Positions 28,328 to 36,455 of a stretch of DNA of 64,000 nucleotides are shown here, piece after piece. Within the stretch, counting starts at the first letter, position 1. Every line of letters begins with the position of its first letter. The notes below the pieces were generated by a model. That model was not told the DNA's origin. It made no database searches and was given only the letters and a program-made list of their open reading frames with translations. A program made the position numbers and the translations under genes. Source of the stretch: Methylobacterium durans (lineage in GTDB: Bacteria; Pseudomonadota; Alphaproteobacteria; Rhizobiales; Beijerinckiaceae); the NCBI RefSeq assembly GCF_003173715.1, contig NZ_CP029550.1, forward strand, positions 4,015,501 through 4,079,500, read 5' to 3'.

Positions 28328-29959
28328 TCATTTGTTGCGGCCGAGGAGCACGAGCCAGCCGACGCCGAGGGTGAAGACCATCAGGCCGATGGTGATGAAG
28401 ACGGGCGTGCCGAGGTCGATCAGGCGCGGCGCGAGCTGTGTCGCGAAGGCCGCCACCACCAGCGCCACCGCGACGCGGGCGGCCGCCCGCTCGATGCCGC
28501 GGGTCACCTTGTCGAGCCCCTTCACCTCGATCTCGACGGTGACGCGCCCCTGCTTGAGGCGCACCAGCATCAGGTGGATCAGCGTCGGCAGTTCGGAGGC
28601 CGCGCCGAACAGTCCGACGCCGAGAGCCTCGGCCTTGCGCTTGATGCCCCGTATCGAGAACTGCGTCTGCATCGTCGAGCGGACGGTGGGCCCCGCGGCC
28701 GCGAAGAGGTCGAAGTTCGGGTCGAGATGGCGCATCACGCCGTCGGCCGTGACGAGCCCCTTGAACAGGATCGCGAGGTCGGTCGGCATGGCGAGATCGT
28801 TCTCGCGCGCCATCGTCATGAAGTCCGTCAGCACGAGGCCGAGGTTGAGCGGGATCGCGGAGTGGCTCTCCACGAAAGCCTGGGCGGAAGCTTCCAGCTT
28901 CGTCAGGTCGGGATTGGAGGCTCCCGTCCAATCGAGGAGGACCGCCATCAGCCCGTCGGCGTCCTGCTTTAGCATGGCGCCGATCAGCACGAGGAGCTGG
29001 GCGCGGCGCTTCTGCGAGAGTCGGCCGACGATGCCGAAATCGATGAAGCCGATGCGGTTGCCGGGCAGCGCCAGCAGGTTGCCGGGATGCGGGTCGGCGT
29101 GGAACACGCCCTCGATCAACGCCATGCGCAGGAAGGCGTCGGTGCCCTTCTGGGCGAGGAGCTTCTTGTCGACGCCGGCCGCGCGCAGGCCCGCCTCGTC
29201 GTTCGGCGAGATGCCGTGGATGAACTCCTGCACGAGAACACGCTCGGAGCACCATTCCCAGTAGATTTTCGGGAAGACGATGTCTTCGCGATCATCGAAG
29301 ATCGCCGCGAGCAGCTCGCAATTGCGTGCCTCGTTCAGGAGATCGAGCTCGCCGTTGAGGCCGGTCGCGAGGTGCCGCATCTGCTCGCGCGGCTGGTAGC
29401 GGGCCATGTCCGGCCATTCGGTCTCGACGATCCGAGCGCCGTGCGCCATCAGCCGGAGGTCGGCCTCGATGATCTTGCGCAGACCCGGTCGCAGCACCTT
29501 GACGACCACGTCCTCTCCCGAATGCAGGCGGGCGCGATAGACCTGGGCGATCGAGGCGGAGGCGATGGGCTCCACGTCGAACTCGGCGAAGACCTCGAAG
29601 GGCGATGCCCCGAGATCGGCCTCGAGCTGGGGGCGGATCAGGTCCCAGGAGATCGGCGAGACTTGGCTATGGAGCTTCTCCAGCTCCTCGGTCCAGGCGG
29701 GGGCGAGAAGGTCCGGGCGGCTCGCCAGCACCTGACCGAACTTGATGAAGGTCGGCCCAAGGGCTTCGATGGCGCGGCGGAGCCGCTCGGGCTGCGACAG
29801 GCGCGTGACGTCGACGCGCGGCCCGCGCTTGGGCAGGAGCGGGATGTAGCGCAATCCCAGCCGGTCCACGACCTTGTTGACGCCGAAGCCGATCAGGATC
29901 GTCGCGATCTCCGAGAGGCGCTGGCGGTCGCGCGCGGCAACGAAAGCGGTTTTCAGCAT
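28328..29959 (-). CDS. ubiB: UbiB-family (ABC1/ADCK) kinase for ubiquinone biosynthesis
   Basis: A 543-residue atypical kinase-like protein. The signature KxGQ is KFGQVLASRPDLL; the nucleotide loop is Ala-rich (PIASASIAQVYRA), the ATP lysine lies in VVKVLRPG, and catalytic motifs HADPHPGN and DFGIVGRL follow. Two C-terminal hydrophobic helices anchor it to the membrane. UbiB supports coenzyme Q synthesis through its ATPase activity. No other ubi genes are in the window, although in many relatives ubiE neighbours it. It is flanked by 244 bases upstream and lies divergent from the second sulfhydrylase gene. Confidence 0.93.
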   Translation of the reverse strand: MLKTAFVAARDRQRLSEIATILIGFGVNKVVDRLGLRYIPLLPKRGPRVDVTRLSQPERLRRAIEALGPTFIKFGQVLASRPDLLAPAWTEELEKLHSQVSPISWDLIRPQLEADLGASPFEVFAEFDVEPIASASIAQVYRARLHSGEDVVVKVLRPGLRKIIEADLRLMAHGARIVETEWPDMARYQPREQMRHLATGLNGELDLLNEARNCELLAAIFDDREDIVFPKIYWEWCSERVLVQEFIHGISPNDEAGLRAAGVDKKLLAQKGTDAFLRMALIEGVFHADPHPGNLLALPGNRIGFIDFGIVGRLSQKRRAQLLVLIGAMLKQDADGLMAVLLDWTGASNPDLTKLEASAQAFVESHSAIPLNLGLVLTDFMTMARENDLAMPTDLAILFKGLVTADGVMRHLDPNFDLFAAAGPTVRSTMQTQFSIRGIKRKAEALGVGLFGAASELPTLIHLMLVRLKQGRVTVEIEVKGLDKVTRGIERAAARVAVALVVAAFATQLAPRLIDLGTPVFITIGLMVFTLGVGWLVLLGRNK

Positions 29960-30203
29960 GGAGGATCACGATCCGTGGCCGTGCGGTCCGGCGGCCTTGC
30001 AGCGCGGCTCATCACGCGGTTCCGACTTTTTTAGGGACGGCTGCCGCCAGGCGGAAGCTTGTCCGGGCGAATGCGCGGTGCCGCACGCCGCGCCGCATCG
30101 CCGCGCGGCGGCCGAGCTTCGCGCGCAGATCCGTCACCGCCTTGCGCAGCTCTCGCGCCGGGGCGTAAACGCAACCGGGCAGCGAACGCCCGAGGAGAGA
30201 CCG

Positions 30204-31484
30204 ATGACCGACCGCCTGCCCGGCTTCAACACCCTGGCGATCCACGCGGGCGCGGCCCCCGACGCGGCGACGGGCGCGCGGGCGACACCGATCTACCAGA
30301 CGACGAGCTTCGTCTTCGACGACGTGGATCACGCCGCCTCGCTGTTCGGGCTGCAGGCCTTCGGGAACATCTACTCGCGCATCACCAATCCGACGAACGC
30401 GGTGCTGGAGGAGCGGATCGCCGCGCTCGAAGGCGGCACCGCTGCGCTCGCCGTCGCCTCGGGCCACGCGGCCGAGTTCCTGACCATGCACGCCCTGATG
30501 CAGCCGGGCGACGAGTTCGTCGCGGCCAACAAGCTCTACGGCGGCTCGATCAACCAGTTCAACCACTCGTACAAGAACTTCGGCTGGTCGGTGGTCTGGG
30601 CGGACACGGACGATCCGTCCTCCTTCGAGCGGGCGATCACGCCGCGGACCAAGGCGATCTTCTGCGAATCCATCGCGAATCCCGGCGGCGTCATCACCGA
30701 CATCGCCGCGATCGCGGCCATCGCGAAACGCCACAACATCCCGCTGATCGTCGACAACACGATGGCGACGCCGTACCTGATCCGGCCCTTCGAGCACGGG
30801 GCCGACATCGTCGTGCACTCGGCCACCAAGTTCCTCGGCGGCCACGGCAACTCGATCGGCGGCCTCATCGTCGACGGCGGCAGCTTCAACTGGGCGGGCG
30901 ACGCGCGCTACCCGATGTTGAGCGAGCCGCGGCCGGAATATGCCGGCATGGTGCTCTCGGAGACCTTCGGCAATTTCGGCTTCGCCATCGCCTGCCGGGT
31001 GCTCGGCCTGCGCGACCTCGGGCCGGCGCTCTCGCCGTTCAACGCCTTCCTGATCCTCAACGGCATCGAGACCCTGCCGCTGCGCATGCAGCGCCACTCG
31101 GACAACGCGCTGACGGTGGCGACGCACCTCGCGAACCACGAGGCGGTGGCCTGGGTCAGCTATCCGGGCCTGGAGAGCGACAAGTACCACCAGCTCGCCC
31201 GCCGCTACACGCCGAACGGGGCGGGAGCGGTCTTCACCTTCGGGCTGAAGGGCGGCTACGAGGCCGGCGTGAAGCTCGTCTCGAACCTGCAACTCTTCTC
31301 GCACCTCGCCAATATCGGCGACACCCGCTCGCTGGTGATCCACCCGGCCTCGACGACCCACCGCCAGCTGACCGATGCGCAGAAGACCGCGGCTGGCGCC
31401 GGGCCCGAGGTGGTTCGCCTCTCGATCGGCCTGGAGGACCCGGCTGACCTGATCGAGGACCTCGACGGCGCGCTCGGCGCGTGA
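30204..31484 (+). CDS. O-acetylhomoserine aminocarboxypropyltransferase (sulfhydrylase), copy 2
   Basis: 426 residues from the ATG at 30204, which follows a GAGGAGAGA ribosome-binding site. It has the same framework as copy 1: [39 protein letters not shown], and the PLP lysine in HSATKFLGG. It agrees with the classical MetY group ([33 protein letters not shown]). It should make homocysteine from O-acetylhomoserine and sulfide. The upstream 244 bases are GC-rich and I could not identify a riboswitch there. Confidence 0.92.
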   Translation: MTDRLPGFNTLAIHAGAAPDAATGARATPIYQTTSFVFDDVDHAASLFGLQAFGNIYSRITNPTNAVLEERIAALEGGTAALAVASGHAAEFLTMHALMQPGDEFVAANKLYGGSINQFNHSYKNFGWSVVWADTDDPSSFERAITPRTKAIFCESIANPGGVITDIAAIAAIAKRHNIPLIVDNTMATPYLIRPFEHGADIVVHSATKFLGGHGNSIGGLIVDGGSFNWAGDARYPMLSEPRPEYAGMVLSETFGNFGFAIACRVLGLRDLGPALSPFNAFLILNGIETLPLRMQRHSDNALTVATHLANHEAVAWVSYPGLESDKYHQLARRYTPNGAGAVFTFGLKGGYEAGVKLVSNLQLFSHLANIGDTRSLVIHPASTTHRQLTDAQKTAAGAGPEVVRLSIGLEDPADLIEDLDGALGA

Positions 31485-31491
31485 GATCCCC

Positions 31492-31515
31492 CACCTCTCC
31501 CGTTCGGGAGAGGTG
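31492..31515 (+). terminator. Hairpin between convergent genes (possible terminator or dispersed palindrome)
   Basis: A 10-bp perfect stem (CACCTCTCCC / GGGAGAGGTG) with a GTTC loop, 8 bases after the sulfhydrylase stop. The sequence after it (ACTTGC) lacks a T-run. The CTCTCCCGTTCGGGAGAG core resembles short palindromes scattered through many rhizobial genomes, so it may be a repeat unit serving as a terminator. Confidence 0.5.
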
Positions 31516-31560
31516 ACTTGCGCCCGATCTTTCAATTTTGGAGCCGCGGCCGCCCGTCCC

Positions 31561-32496
31561 TCAGAAGCGCCAGGCGGTGACCGCCTTCAATTCGCCGTGC
31601 CCGGACAGGGTCGGGATCGCGATGGCCGCGTGGCCGACGCCGCGCTCGGCGGGGCCGACGAGCCAGGGGGCGTCCGCCGAGCAATTCGCGGTGATCGCGG
31701 GCAGGCCCGTGGCGAGCACGCGGCCGAGGAGGCCCGCCTCCGGCCCGATCAGGCGGGGGCGCGGGCTGTCGTCCTCCTCCGAGAGGCCGGCTTCGTAGAC
31801 GAGGCCGGTGCCGTCGGCGTCGGGAATCCAGATCTCGAAGCGGCCGGCGAGGGGCGTGCCGAGCGCCGAGAGGAAGAGCATCACCCAGATCCGCCCGGGA
31901 TCGTAATTGCAGGGCAGGCCGAGCCCGAGGCTGAGGCCGACCTGCAGCGCCTCCTCGTGGCGCAGGAAGCGCTCCGAGCGGTAGATCTCGCGGAACACCA
32001 TCGGCATGTCGGAGGCCCAGACGCTGCCCGGCAGACCGAAGCCGCGGCCGAAGCGCTTCAGGCGCGAGACCGTCTCGAACAGCTCGGCGGCCCCGTAATA
32101 GCCGTCGTCGAGGCCGATCTGCGCGTCCGCGTCGGGATCGTGCTTCCAGACCTCTATCGCGCCGACGTGGCGGGCGTCGTCACCGCAGAGGAACACGACG
32201 ACCGCCCTGACGGCGTCGCCCGAGAAGATCGGCATGGCGATGCCCGAGGTGAGTCCGGCCTCCGCCGCCGCCTCGACGCGCCGGAACGACGAATCTTTCA
32301 GGCTCTTGATGACGACCGGGTGCCGGAGGGCCCAGGCCTCTCCCGGCAGCCCCTCGCCCCTGCGGAAGCTGAGGCCACGGCTCGTCTGCGCGAAGGCGGT
32401 CAGGTCGCCGTAGAGGCCGTCGCCGAACACGAGTTGCGTGCCGTCGGGGTCGGGCAGCCAGACCTCGGCGGCTCGGATGAAGGAGCGCATCGACAT
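31561..32496 (-). CDS. Protein of three GAF-like repeats, last gene of the nitrate-type ABC operon
   Basis: 311 residues with no membrane or DNA-binding segment. Reading it shows three tandem units of about 100 residues (roughly 7-108, 112-212, 218-311). Each opens with a similar strand: AAEVWLPDPDGT, AIEVWKHDPDA, RFEIWIPDADGT; each has a middle GEGLPGEAW / GFGLPGSVW / EAGLLGRVL block; and each ends with a pattern like GLTSGIAMPIF, GLSLGLGLPC or GVGHAAIAIPTL. This fits compact GAF-type ligand domains. It starts 18 bases after the ABC ATPase gene and so is part of that operon. A sensor role for the transported ion is my inference. Met3 is an alternative start. Confidence 0.75.
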   Translation of the reverse strand: MSMRSFIRAAEVWLPDPDGTQLVFGDGLYGDLTAFAQTSRGLSFRRGEGLPGEAWALRHPVVIKSLKDSSFRRVEAAAEAGLTSGIAMPIFSGDAVRAVVVFLCGDDARHVGAIEVWKHDPDADAQIGLDDGYYGAAELFETVSRLKRFGRGFGLPGSVWASDMPMVFREIYRSERFLRHEEALQVGLSLGLGLPCNYDPGRIWVMLFLSALGTPLAGRFEIWIPDADGTGLVYEAGLSEEDDSPRPRLIGPEAGLLGRVLATGLPAITANCSADAPWLVGPAERGVGHAAIAIPTLSGHGELKAVTAWRF

Positions 32497-32513
32497 GCGG
32501 GATGCGCCCGCGA

Positions 32514-33308
32514 TCAGGCCGCGAGCGCCGGCCGCGCGTGGCGGGCGTAGAGGAACTCCAGGACCTCTGTCCGGCAATGCACGTAGTCCTTGTCCTCGAC
32601 GAGTTCGAGCCGCTTGCGCGGGCGCGCTATCGGCACGGTGAGCACCTCGCCGATCGTGGCCGAGGGGCCGTTCGTCATCATCACGATGCGGTCGGACAGG
32701 AGCACTGCCTCGTCGACGTCGTGCGTGATCATGATGACGGTGTTCTTGAGCCGCACCTGGATCTCCATGAGCTGGTCCTGGAGATGCGCACGGGTGAGCG
32801 CGTCGAGGGCGCCGAAGGGCTCGTCCATCAGGAGCACCGTCGGCTCCATGGCGAGCGCGCGGGCGATGCCGACGCGCTGCTTCATGCCGCCCGAGATCTC
32901 GTTCGGGCGCTTGTCGGCGGCGTGTATCATGTTCACGAGAGCGAGATTGTGCTCGATCCACGCTCCGCGCTCGGCCTTGGACTTCTTGCGGGCCAGCACC
33001 TTGTCGACGGCGAGCGCCACGTTCTCGCGCACCGTGAGCCAGGGCAGGAGGGAGTGGTTCTGAAAGACCACGGCCCGTTCGGGGCCGGGGCTCGACACCT
33101 CCTTGCCGTCGAGGAGCACGACGCCGGTCGAGGCCTTGAGCAGGCCCGCCACGATGTTGAGCACCGTCGACTTGCCGCAGCCGGAGTGCCCGATGATCGA
33201 GACGAACTCGCCCTTGGCGATCTTGAGGTTCACGTCCCGCAGGACTTCCGTGGTCTTGCCGGCGCGCGTGAAGCTGATGCCGACCTGCGAGAGATCGAGA
33301 TGTGCCAT
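32514..33308 (-). CDS. ABC transporter ATPase, nitrate/sulfonate/taurine family (NrtD-like)
   Basis: From the ATG at 33308 a 264-residue ATPase: Walker A GHSGCGKST, signature EISGGMKQRVGIARAL, Walker B VLLMDEPFGALDALTR and the H-loop MITHDVDEAVLLSD. It couples ATP hydrolysis to import through the permease encoded 10 bases upstream. The presence of an NrtA-type binding protein in the same operon favours nitrate or nitrite over sulfonates, but this is inference. The longer frame beyond 33308 is rejected because the protein begins correctly at MAHLDLSQVG. Confidence 0.93.
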   Translation of the reverse strand: MAHLDLSQVGISFTRAGKTTEVLRDVNLKIAKGEFVSIIGHSGCGKSTVLNIVAGLLKASTGVVLLDGKEVSSPGPERAVVFQNHSLLPWLTVRENVALAVDKVLARKKSKAERGAWIEHNLALVNMIHAADKRPNEISGGMKQRVGIARALAMEPTVLLMDEPFGALDALTRAHLQDQLMEIQVRLKNTVIMITHDVDEAVLLSDRIVMMTNGPSATIGEVLTVPIARPRKRLELVEDKDYVHCRTEVLEFLYARHARPALAA

Positions 33309-33318
33309 GGCGCCCTCC

Positions 33319-34203
33319 TCAGGCCGCGCTGGTGCCGCGGGTGACGAGGCGTCCGAGGCCTGCCACGAAGCGGTCGAGGATGAAGCCGATGACGCCGACA
33401 TAGACGAGCGCCACGATGATCTCGCTGATGTGCGAGGAATTCCACGCATCCCAGATGAAGAAGCCGATCCCGACGCCGCCGATCAGCATCTCGGCCGCAA
33501 CGATCGCGAGCCAGGACAGGCCGACGCCGATCCGCAGGCCCGTGAAGATGTAAGGCGCGGCCGACGGCAGCATGATCTTCACGAAGAACTCGACCGGGTT
33601 CAGGCGCACCACCGCCGCGACGTTGCGGTAATCCTGCGGGATGTTCCGGATGCCGACCGCGGTGTTGATGATGATCGGCCAGATCGAGGTGATGAAGATC
33701 ACGAAGATTGCGGAGGGCTGCCCGTCGCGGAACGCGGCGAGCGAGAGCGGCAGCCAAGCGAGCGGCGGGATCGTGCGCAGCACCTGGAAGATCGGGTCGA
33801 GGCCCCGCATCGCCCATTCGGACTGCCCGACCAGGGTCCCGAGCAGGATGCCGGCAACGGTCGCCAGCGCAAAACCGAGCGCGACGCGCTGCAGGCTCGC
33901 GATGATGTGCCAGAACAGGCCCTTATCGGTGCCGCCGTTGTCGAAGAACGGGTCCGAGATGATCGGCCACGCCTCGGTCAGGACGCGGGAGGGCGGCGGC
34001 AGGCCGGCGCCGGGCCTCGAGCAGGCCACCTCCCAGAACAGGAGAAAGGCCGCCAGGACGACGAGCGGTGGCAGGATCTGTGAGGCGACCCGCGCGAGCC
34101 CCTTGCCCGAGACCTTGGGCAGGCTGCGTGCCCTGACCGCGGCCGCATCGCGGCCGCTGGTCCCGAGGCTGATCTTGCCGGCGATGGTGGTGGGAGAGGC
34201 CAT
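33319..34203 (-). CDS. ABC transporter permease, nitrate/sulfonate type (NrtB-like)
   Basis: 294 residues from the ATG at 34203, with about six membrane helices after a 40-residue soluble N-terminus. The binding-protein-dependent permease motif is seen around NVAAVVRLNPVEFFVKIMLPSAAP, in line with the EAA loop that contacts the ATPase. The start shares one base with the stop codon of nrtA (TGATG), indicating tight coupling to it. Confidence 0.92.
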   Translation of the reverse strand: MASPTTIAGKISLGTSGRDAAAVRARSLPKVSGKGLARVASQILPPLVVLAAFLLFWEVACSRPGAGLPPPSRVLTEAWPIISDPFFDNGGTDKGLFWHIIASLQRVALGFALATVAGILLGTLVGQSEWAMRGLDPIFQVLRTIPPLAWLPLSLAAFRDGQPSAIFVIFITSIWPIIINTAVGIRNIPQDYRNVAAVVRLNPVEFFVKIMLPSAAPYIFTGLRIGVGLSWLAIVAAEMLIGGVGIGFFIWDAWNSSHISEIIVALVYVGVIGFILDRFVAGLGRLVTRGTSAA

Positions 34204-35491
34204 CAGGCGACCCTCTTGATGCCGAGGCTGGCGAGATAGGCGCTCGGGTCGGCCGGGTCGAAGACCTTGCCGTCGAACATCGTCTCCTTGCCGCGGGAGG
34301 TGGAGGTGGGGATCGATGCGACGCCGAGGGCCTTGGCGGCGTCGCGCCAGAGATCCTCGCGGTTGACCTTGCCGATCAGAGCCTTGGTGTCGGTCGTCGG
34401 GTCGAACTTGCCCCAGCGGATGTCCTCGGTGAGGAACCAGAGGTCGTGGCTCTGGTAGGGGTAGGAGGCGTTGTCGGCCCAGTACTTCATGATGTGGGGG
34501 CTGTTCTCGACTTTGCGCCCGTCGCCGTAGTCGAAGGTGCCCTTCATGCGGTCGACGACGTCGGTGACCGCGACGTTGATCCACTGCCGCTTGGCGACGA
34601 TCCCGGCGAGTTCGTCTCGGTTCTCGGGCTTGTCGCACCAGGCCTGCGCCTCCATCACCGCCATCAGCAGGGCCTTGGAGGCGTTCGGGTACTTGTCGAC
34701 GAAGGAGGCCCGCATGGCGAAGGCCTTCTCCGGGTGGTCCTTCCAGAGCTCGCCCGTCGTCAGCGCCGTGTAGCCGATGCCCTGGCTGATGAGCTGCGCG
34801 TTCCACGGCTCGCAGACGCAGAAGCAGTCCATCGTGCCGACCTTCATGTTCGCCACCATCTGGGGTGGGGGCACGACGATCGTCTCGATGTCCTTGTCCG
34901 GGTCGATGCCGCCGGCGGCGAGCCAGTAGCGGATCCAGAGGTCGTGGGTGCCCCCGGGAAGGTCATGGCGGCCTTCACCGACTTGCCGGCGGCCTTCTTC
35001 CGCTCGAGCGCCGCCTTGAAGGGCTTGGCGTCGAGGGCGACCTTGTCGCCCATGTGCTCCTTGGCGACCGAGATGCACTGCCCGGCGAGGTTGAGGCGCG
35101 CCAGGATGTACATCGGCACCGGCACGTTGTTCTGCGTCACCCGGCCCGCACTGATCAGGTAGGGCATGGGGGTCAGGATGTGGGCACCGTCGATGCCGTT
35201 GCCCTCGGAGCCGAGGACGAGGTTGTCGCGGGTGGTGCCCCAGGAGGCCTGCTTGACCACCTCGACATCCGGCATGCCGTACTTGGCGAAGAGTCCCTTC
35301 TCCTTCGCGACGAACAGAGGAGCCGCGTCGGTGAGCGCGATGAAGCCGAGCTTCGCACCTTTCACCTCGGGACCCGCACCTTGCGCGAACGCGCCTCCCG
35401 GCAGCGCCAGCCGCGCTGCGGCCGTGATGTAGAGGGCCGCGGCGGCGCCCTTGAGGATGCCGCGCCGGGTCTTCAACTCACCGTTGTGCAT
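34203..35491 (-). pseudogene. nrtA: nrtA-like substrate-binding protein gene, frameshifted at a C5 run
   Basis: The 5' part (35491 down to about 34955) encodes a Tat-type signal (TRRGILKG then a hydrophobic stretch ending AFAQG) and a CmpA/NrtA-like lobe. At the run of five C on the plus strand (34951-34955) the frame breaks: TFPGAPTTS continues to a stop at 34844, while the correct sequence TFPGGTHDLWIRYWL carries on in the next frame to TGA at 34203-34205. Adding one base in that run restores a 429-residue protein. The NrtA family binds nitrate/nitrite in the periplasm. This may be a real mutation or a homopolymer sequencing error. Without it the transporter lacks its binding protein. Confidence 0.85.
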
Positions 35492-35902
35492 CGATACCTG
35501 ATCCTGCTCTCGATTCCCGACCGGCGCGCGGCTTGCGGCCGCGCGAACGCACCACTCCATCCGCGTGCGATCGCGGGTGCGGAGCGTCGTTCAGCGGCGG
35601 TGCTGGCGGAGGCTGCCCGTCGCCATTGGCGGGCAGAGGAAGGTCAGCAGGATCCGTGCCAAGTCCGCAGGAGGGCCGGCGGCTCGCGCGGGCCGCCGGT
35701 CCGCGCGGCGGAGGGGCTGATTGTGCGCGAAGCATGCTGCTGCGCACAAAAGATGGGCAACGGGGCGGAACGCGGGCCCCGACCGCTCTGTCCGGCGGCG
35801 TGACCCGTCGCGCCGCGCGGCGGGGAGATGGGTCACGCTGAAGGCTTCCGGAGACCGGCGCCTGAGACCTCACGGTCGGCACCGGTCTCGGCGCCCCCCC
35901 GG
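35492..35902. other. Leader and intergenic region before the nitrate-type operon
   Basis: 411 bases with no gene. On the minus strand it is the leader of nrtA. It contains an 8-bp inverted repeat (35721-35728 with 35742-35749, TTGTGCGC / GCGCACAA) with a 13-base loop and GC-rich repeats around 35680-35710. No promoter of good quality was found. A long structured leader would suit antitermination control as in nas operons, but nothing here proves it. Confidence 0.45.
35721..35749 (-). promoter_or_regulatory. Hairpin in the nrtA leader
   Basis: Eight-base perfect arms TTGTGCGC and GCGCACAA around a 13-base loop that itself contains a GCATGC palindrome. It lies about 230 bases before the nrtA start on the minus strand. 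It could be a leader hairpin or an operator; no T-run follows. Confidence 0.3.
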
Positions 35903-36445
35903 TCAGGCCGCGTAGGGCCGCAGCGCCTCCGGTTGGCGGAAGGCGCGCGGGATGTCGAGGTCGCGTGCGGCGCCGTGCGAGGCCCGGATCCCCTTCGGGA
36001 ATCCGCTTCGGCCATGGTAGTCGGCGAGCGGCCGCAGCGGCCGCCGCGTCTCGTGGCGTAGGGTCTCCGCGCAGATGACGTCGAGGGCCGTCACCCCGGC
36101 AACCGCGGCCATCGCGAGCAGCAGGTTGTCGCGATGGGGGTTCCGGTCGTGCAAGCCCGTCGCCAGCGTCGCGAGGTCGAGGGCGTCGCCCGCGACCCGG
36201 CCCAAGATCCAGGGTGCCGGATCCGCGGAGGTCAGGATGCCGATCCCGGTCCCGACCTCGCGCAGGCCGTAGGCCCGCACGACGTCCTCCCGCCCGTCCA
36301 GACCCAGGTTCCGGGTCAGGCTCCGCGCGGCTGCGATCTCGAACAGGCCCAGGCCGATCGAGAACCAGCCGAGGCCGCGGGCTAAGCGGTCGGTCGCCTC
36401 GTCCGGGTGCCCACGGCGGCGGGATCGAGCTCCTTCGTAGCGCAT
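35903..36445 (-). CDS. Small membrane protein, DUF4267-like (often annotated cyclase/dehydrase)
   Basis: 180 residues with about four hydrophobic segments: LARGLGWFSIGLGLFEIAA, then VVRAYGLREVGTGIGIL, ILGRVAGDALDLATLATGL and LLLAMAAVAGVTALDVI. This matches small membrane modules that in relatives are fused to an SRPBCC domain, hence the name cyclase/dehydrase; that domain is absent here. The tail (140-180) is soluble and basic. It starts 10 bases after the alcohol dehydrogenase stop, so they form an operon. Function unknown. Confidence 0.6.
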   Translation of the reverse strand: MRYEGARSRRRGHPDEATDRLARGLGWFSIGLGLFEIAAARSLTRNLGLDGREDVVRAYGLREVGTGIGILTSADPAPWILGRVAGDALDLATLATGLHDRNPHRDNLLLAMAAVAGVTALDVICAETLRHETRRPLRPLADYHGRSGFPKGIRASHGAARDLDIPRAFRQPEALRPYAA

Positions 36446-36455
36446 GGCAGCCTCC

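Noticed and set aside
29960..30203. SAM-II-type riboswitch before the second sulfhydrylase
   Set aside because: The conserved GCTAAAA-like and pseudoknot segments were not found; the region is GC-rich without a clear aptamer.
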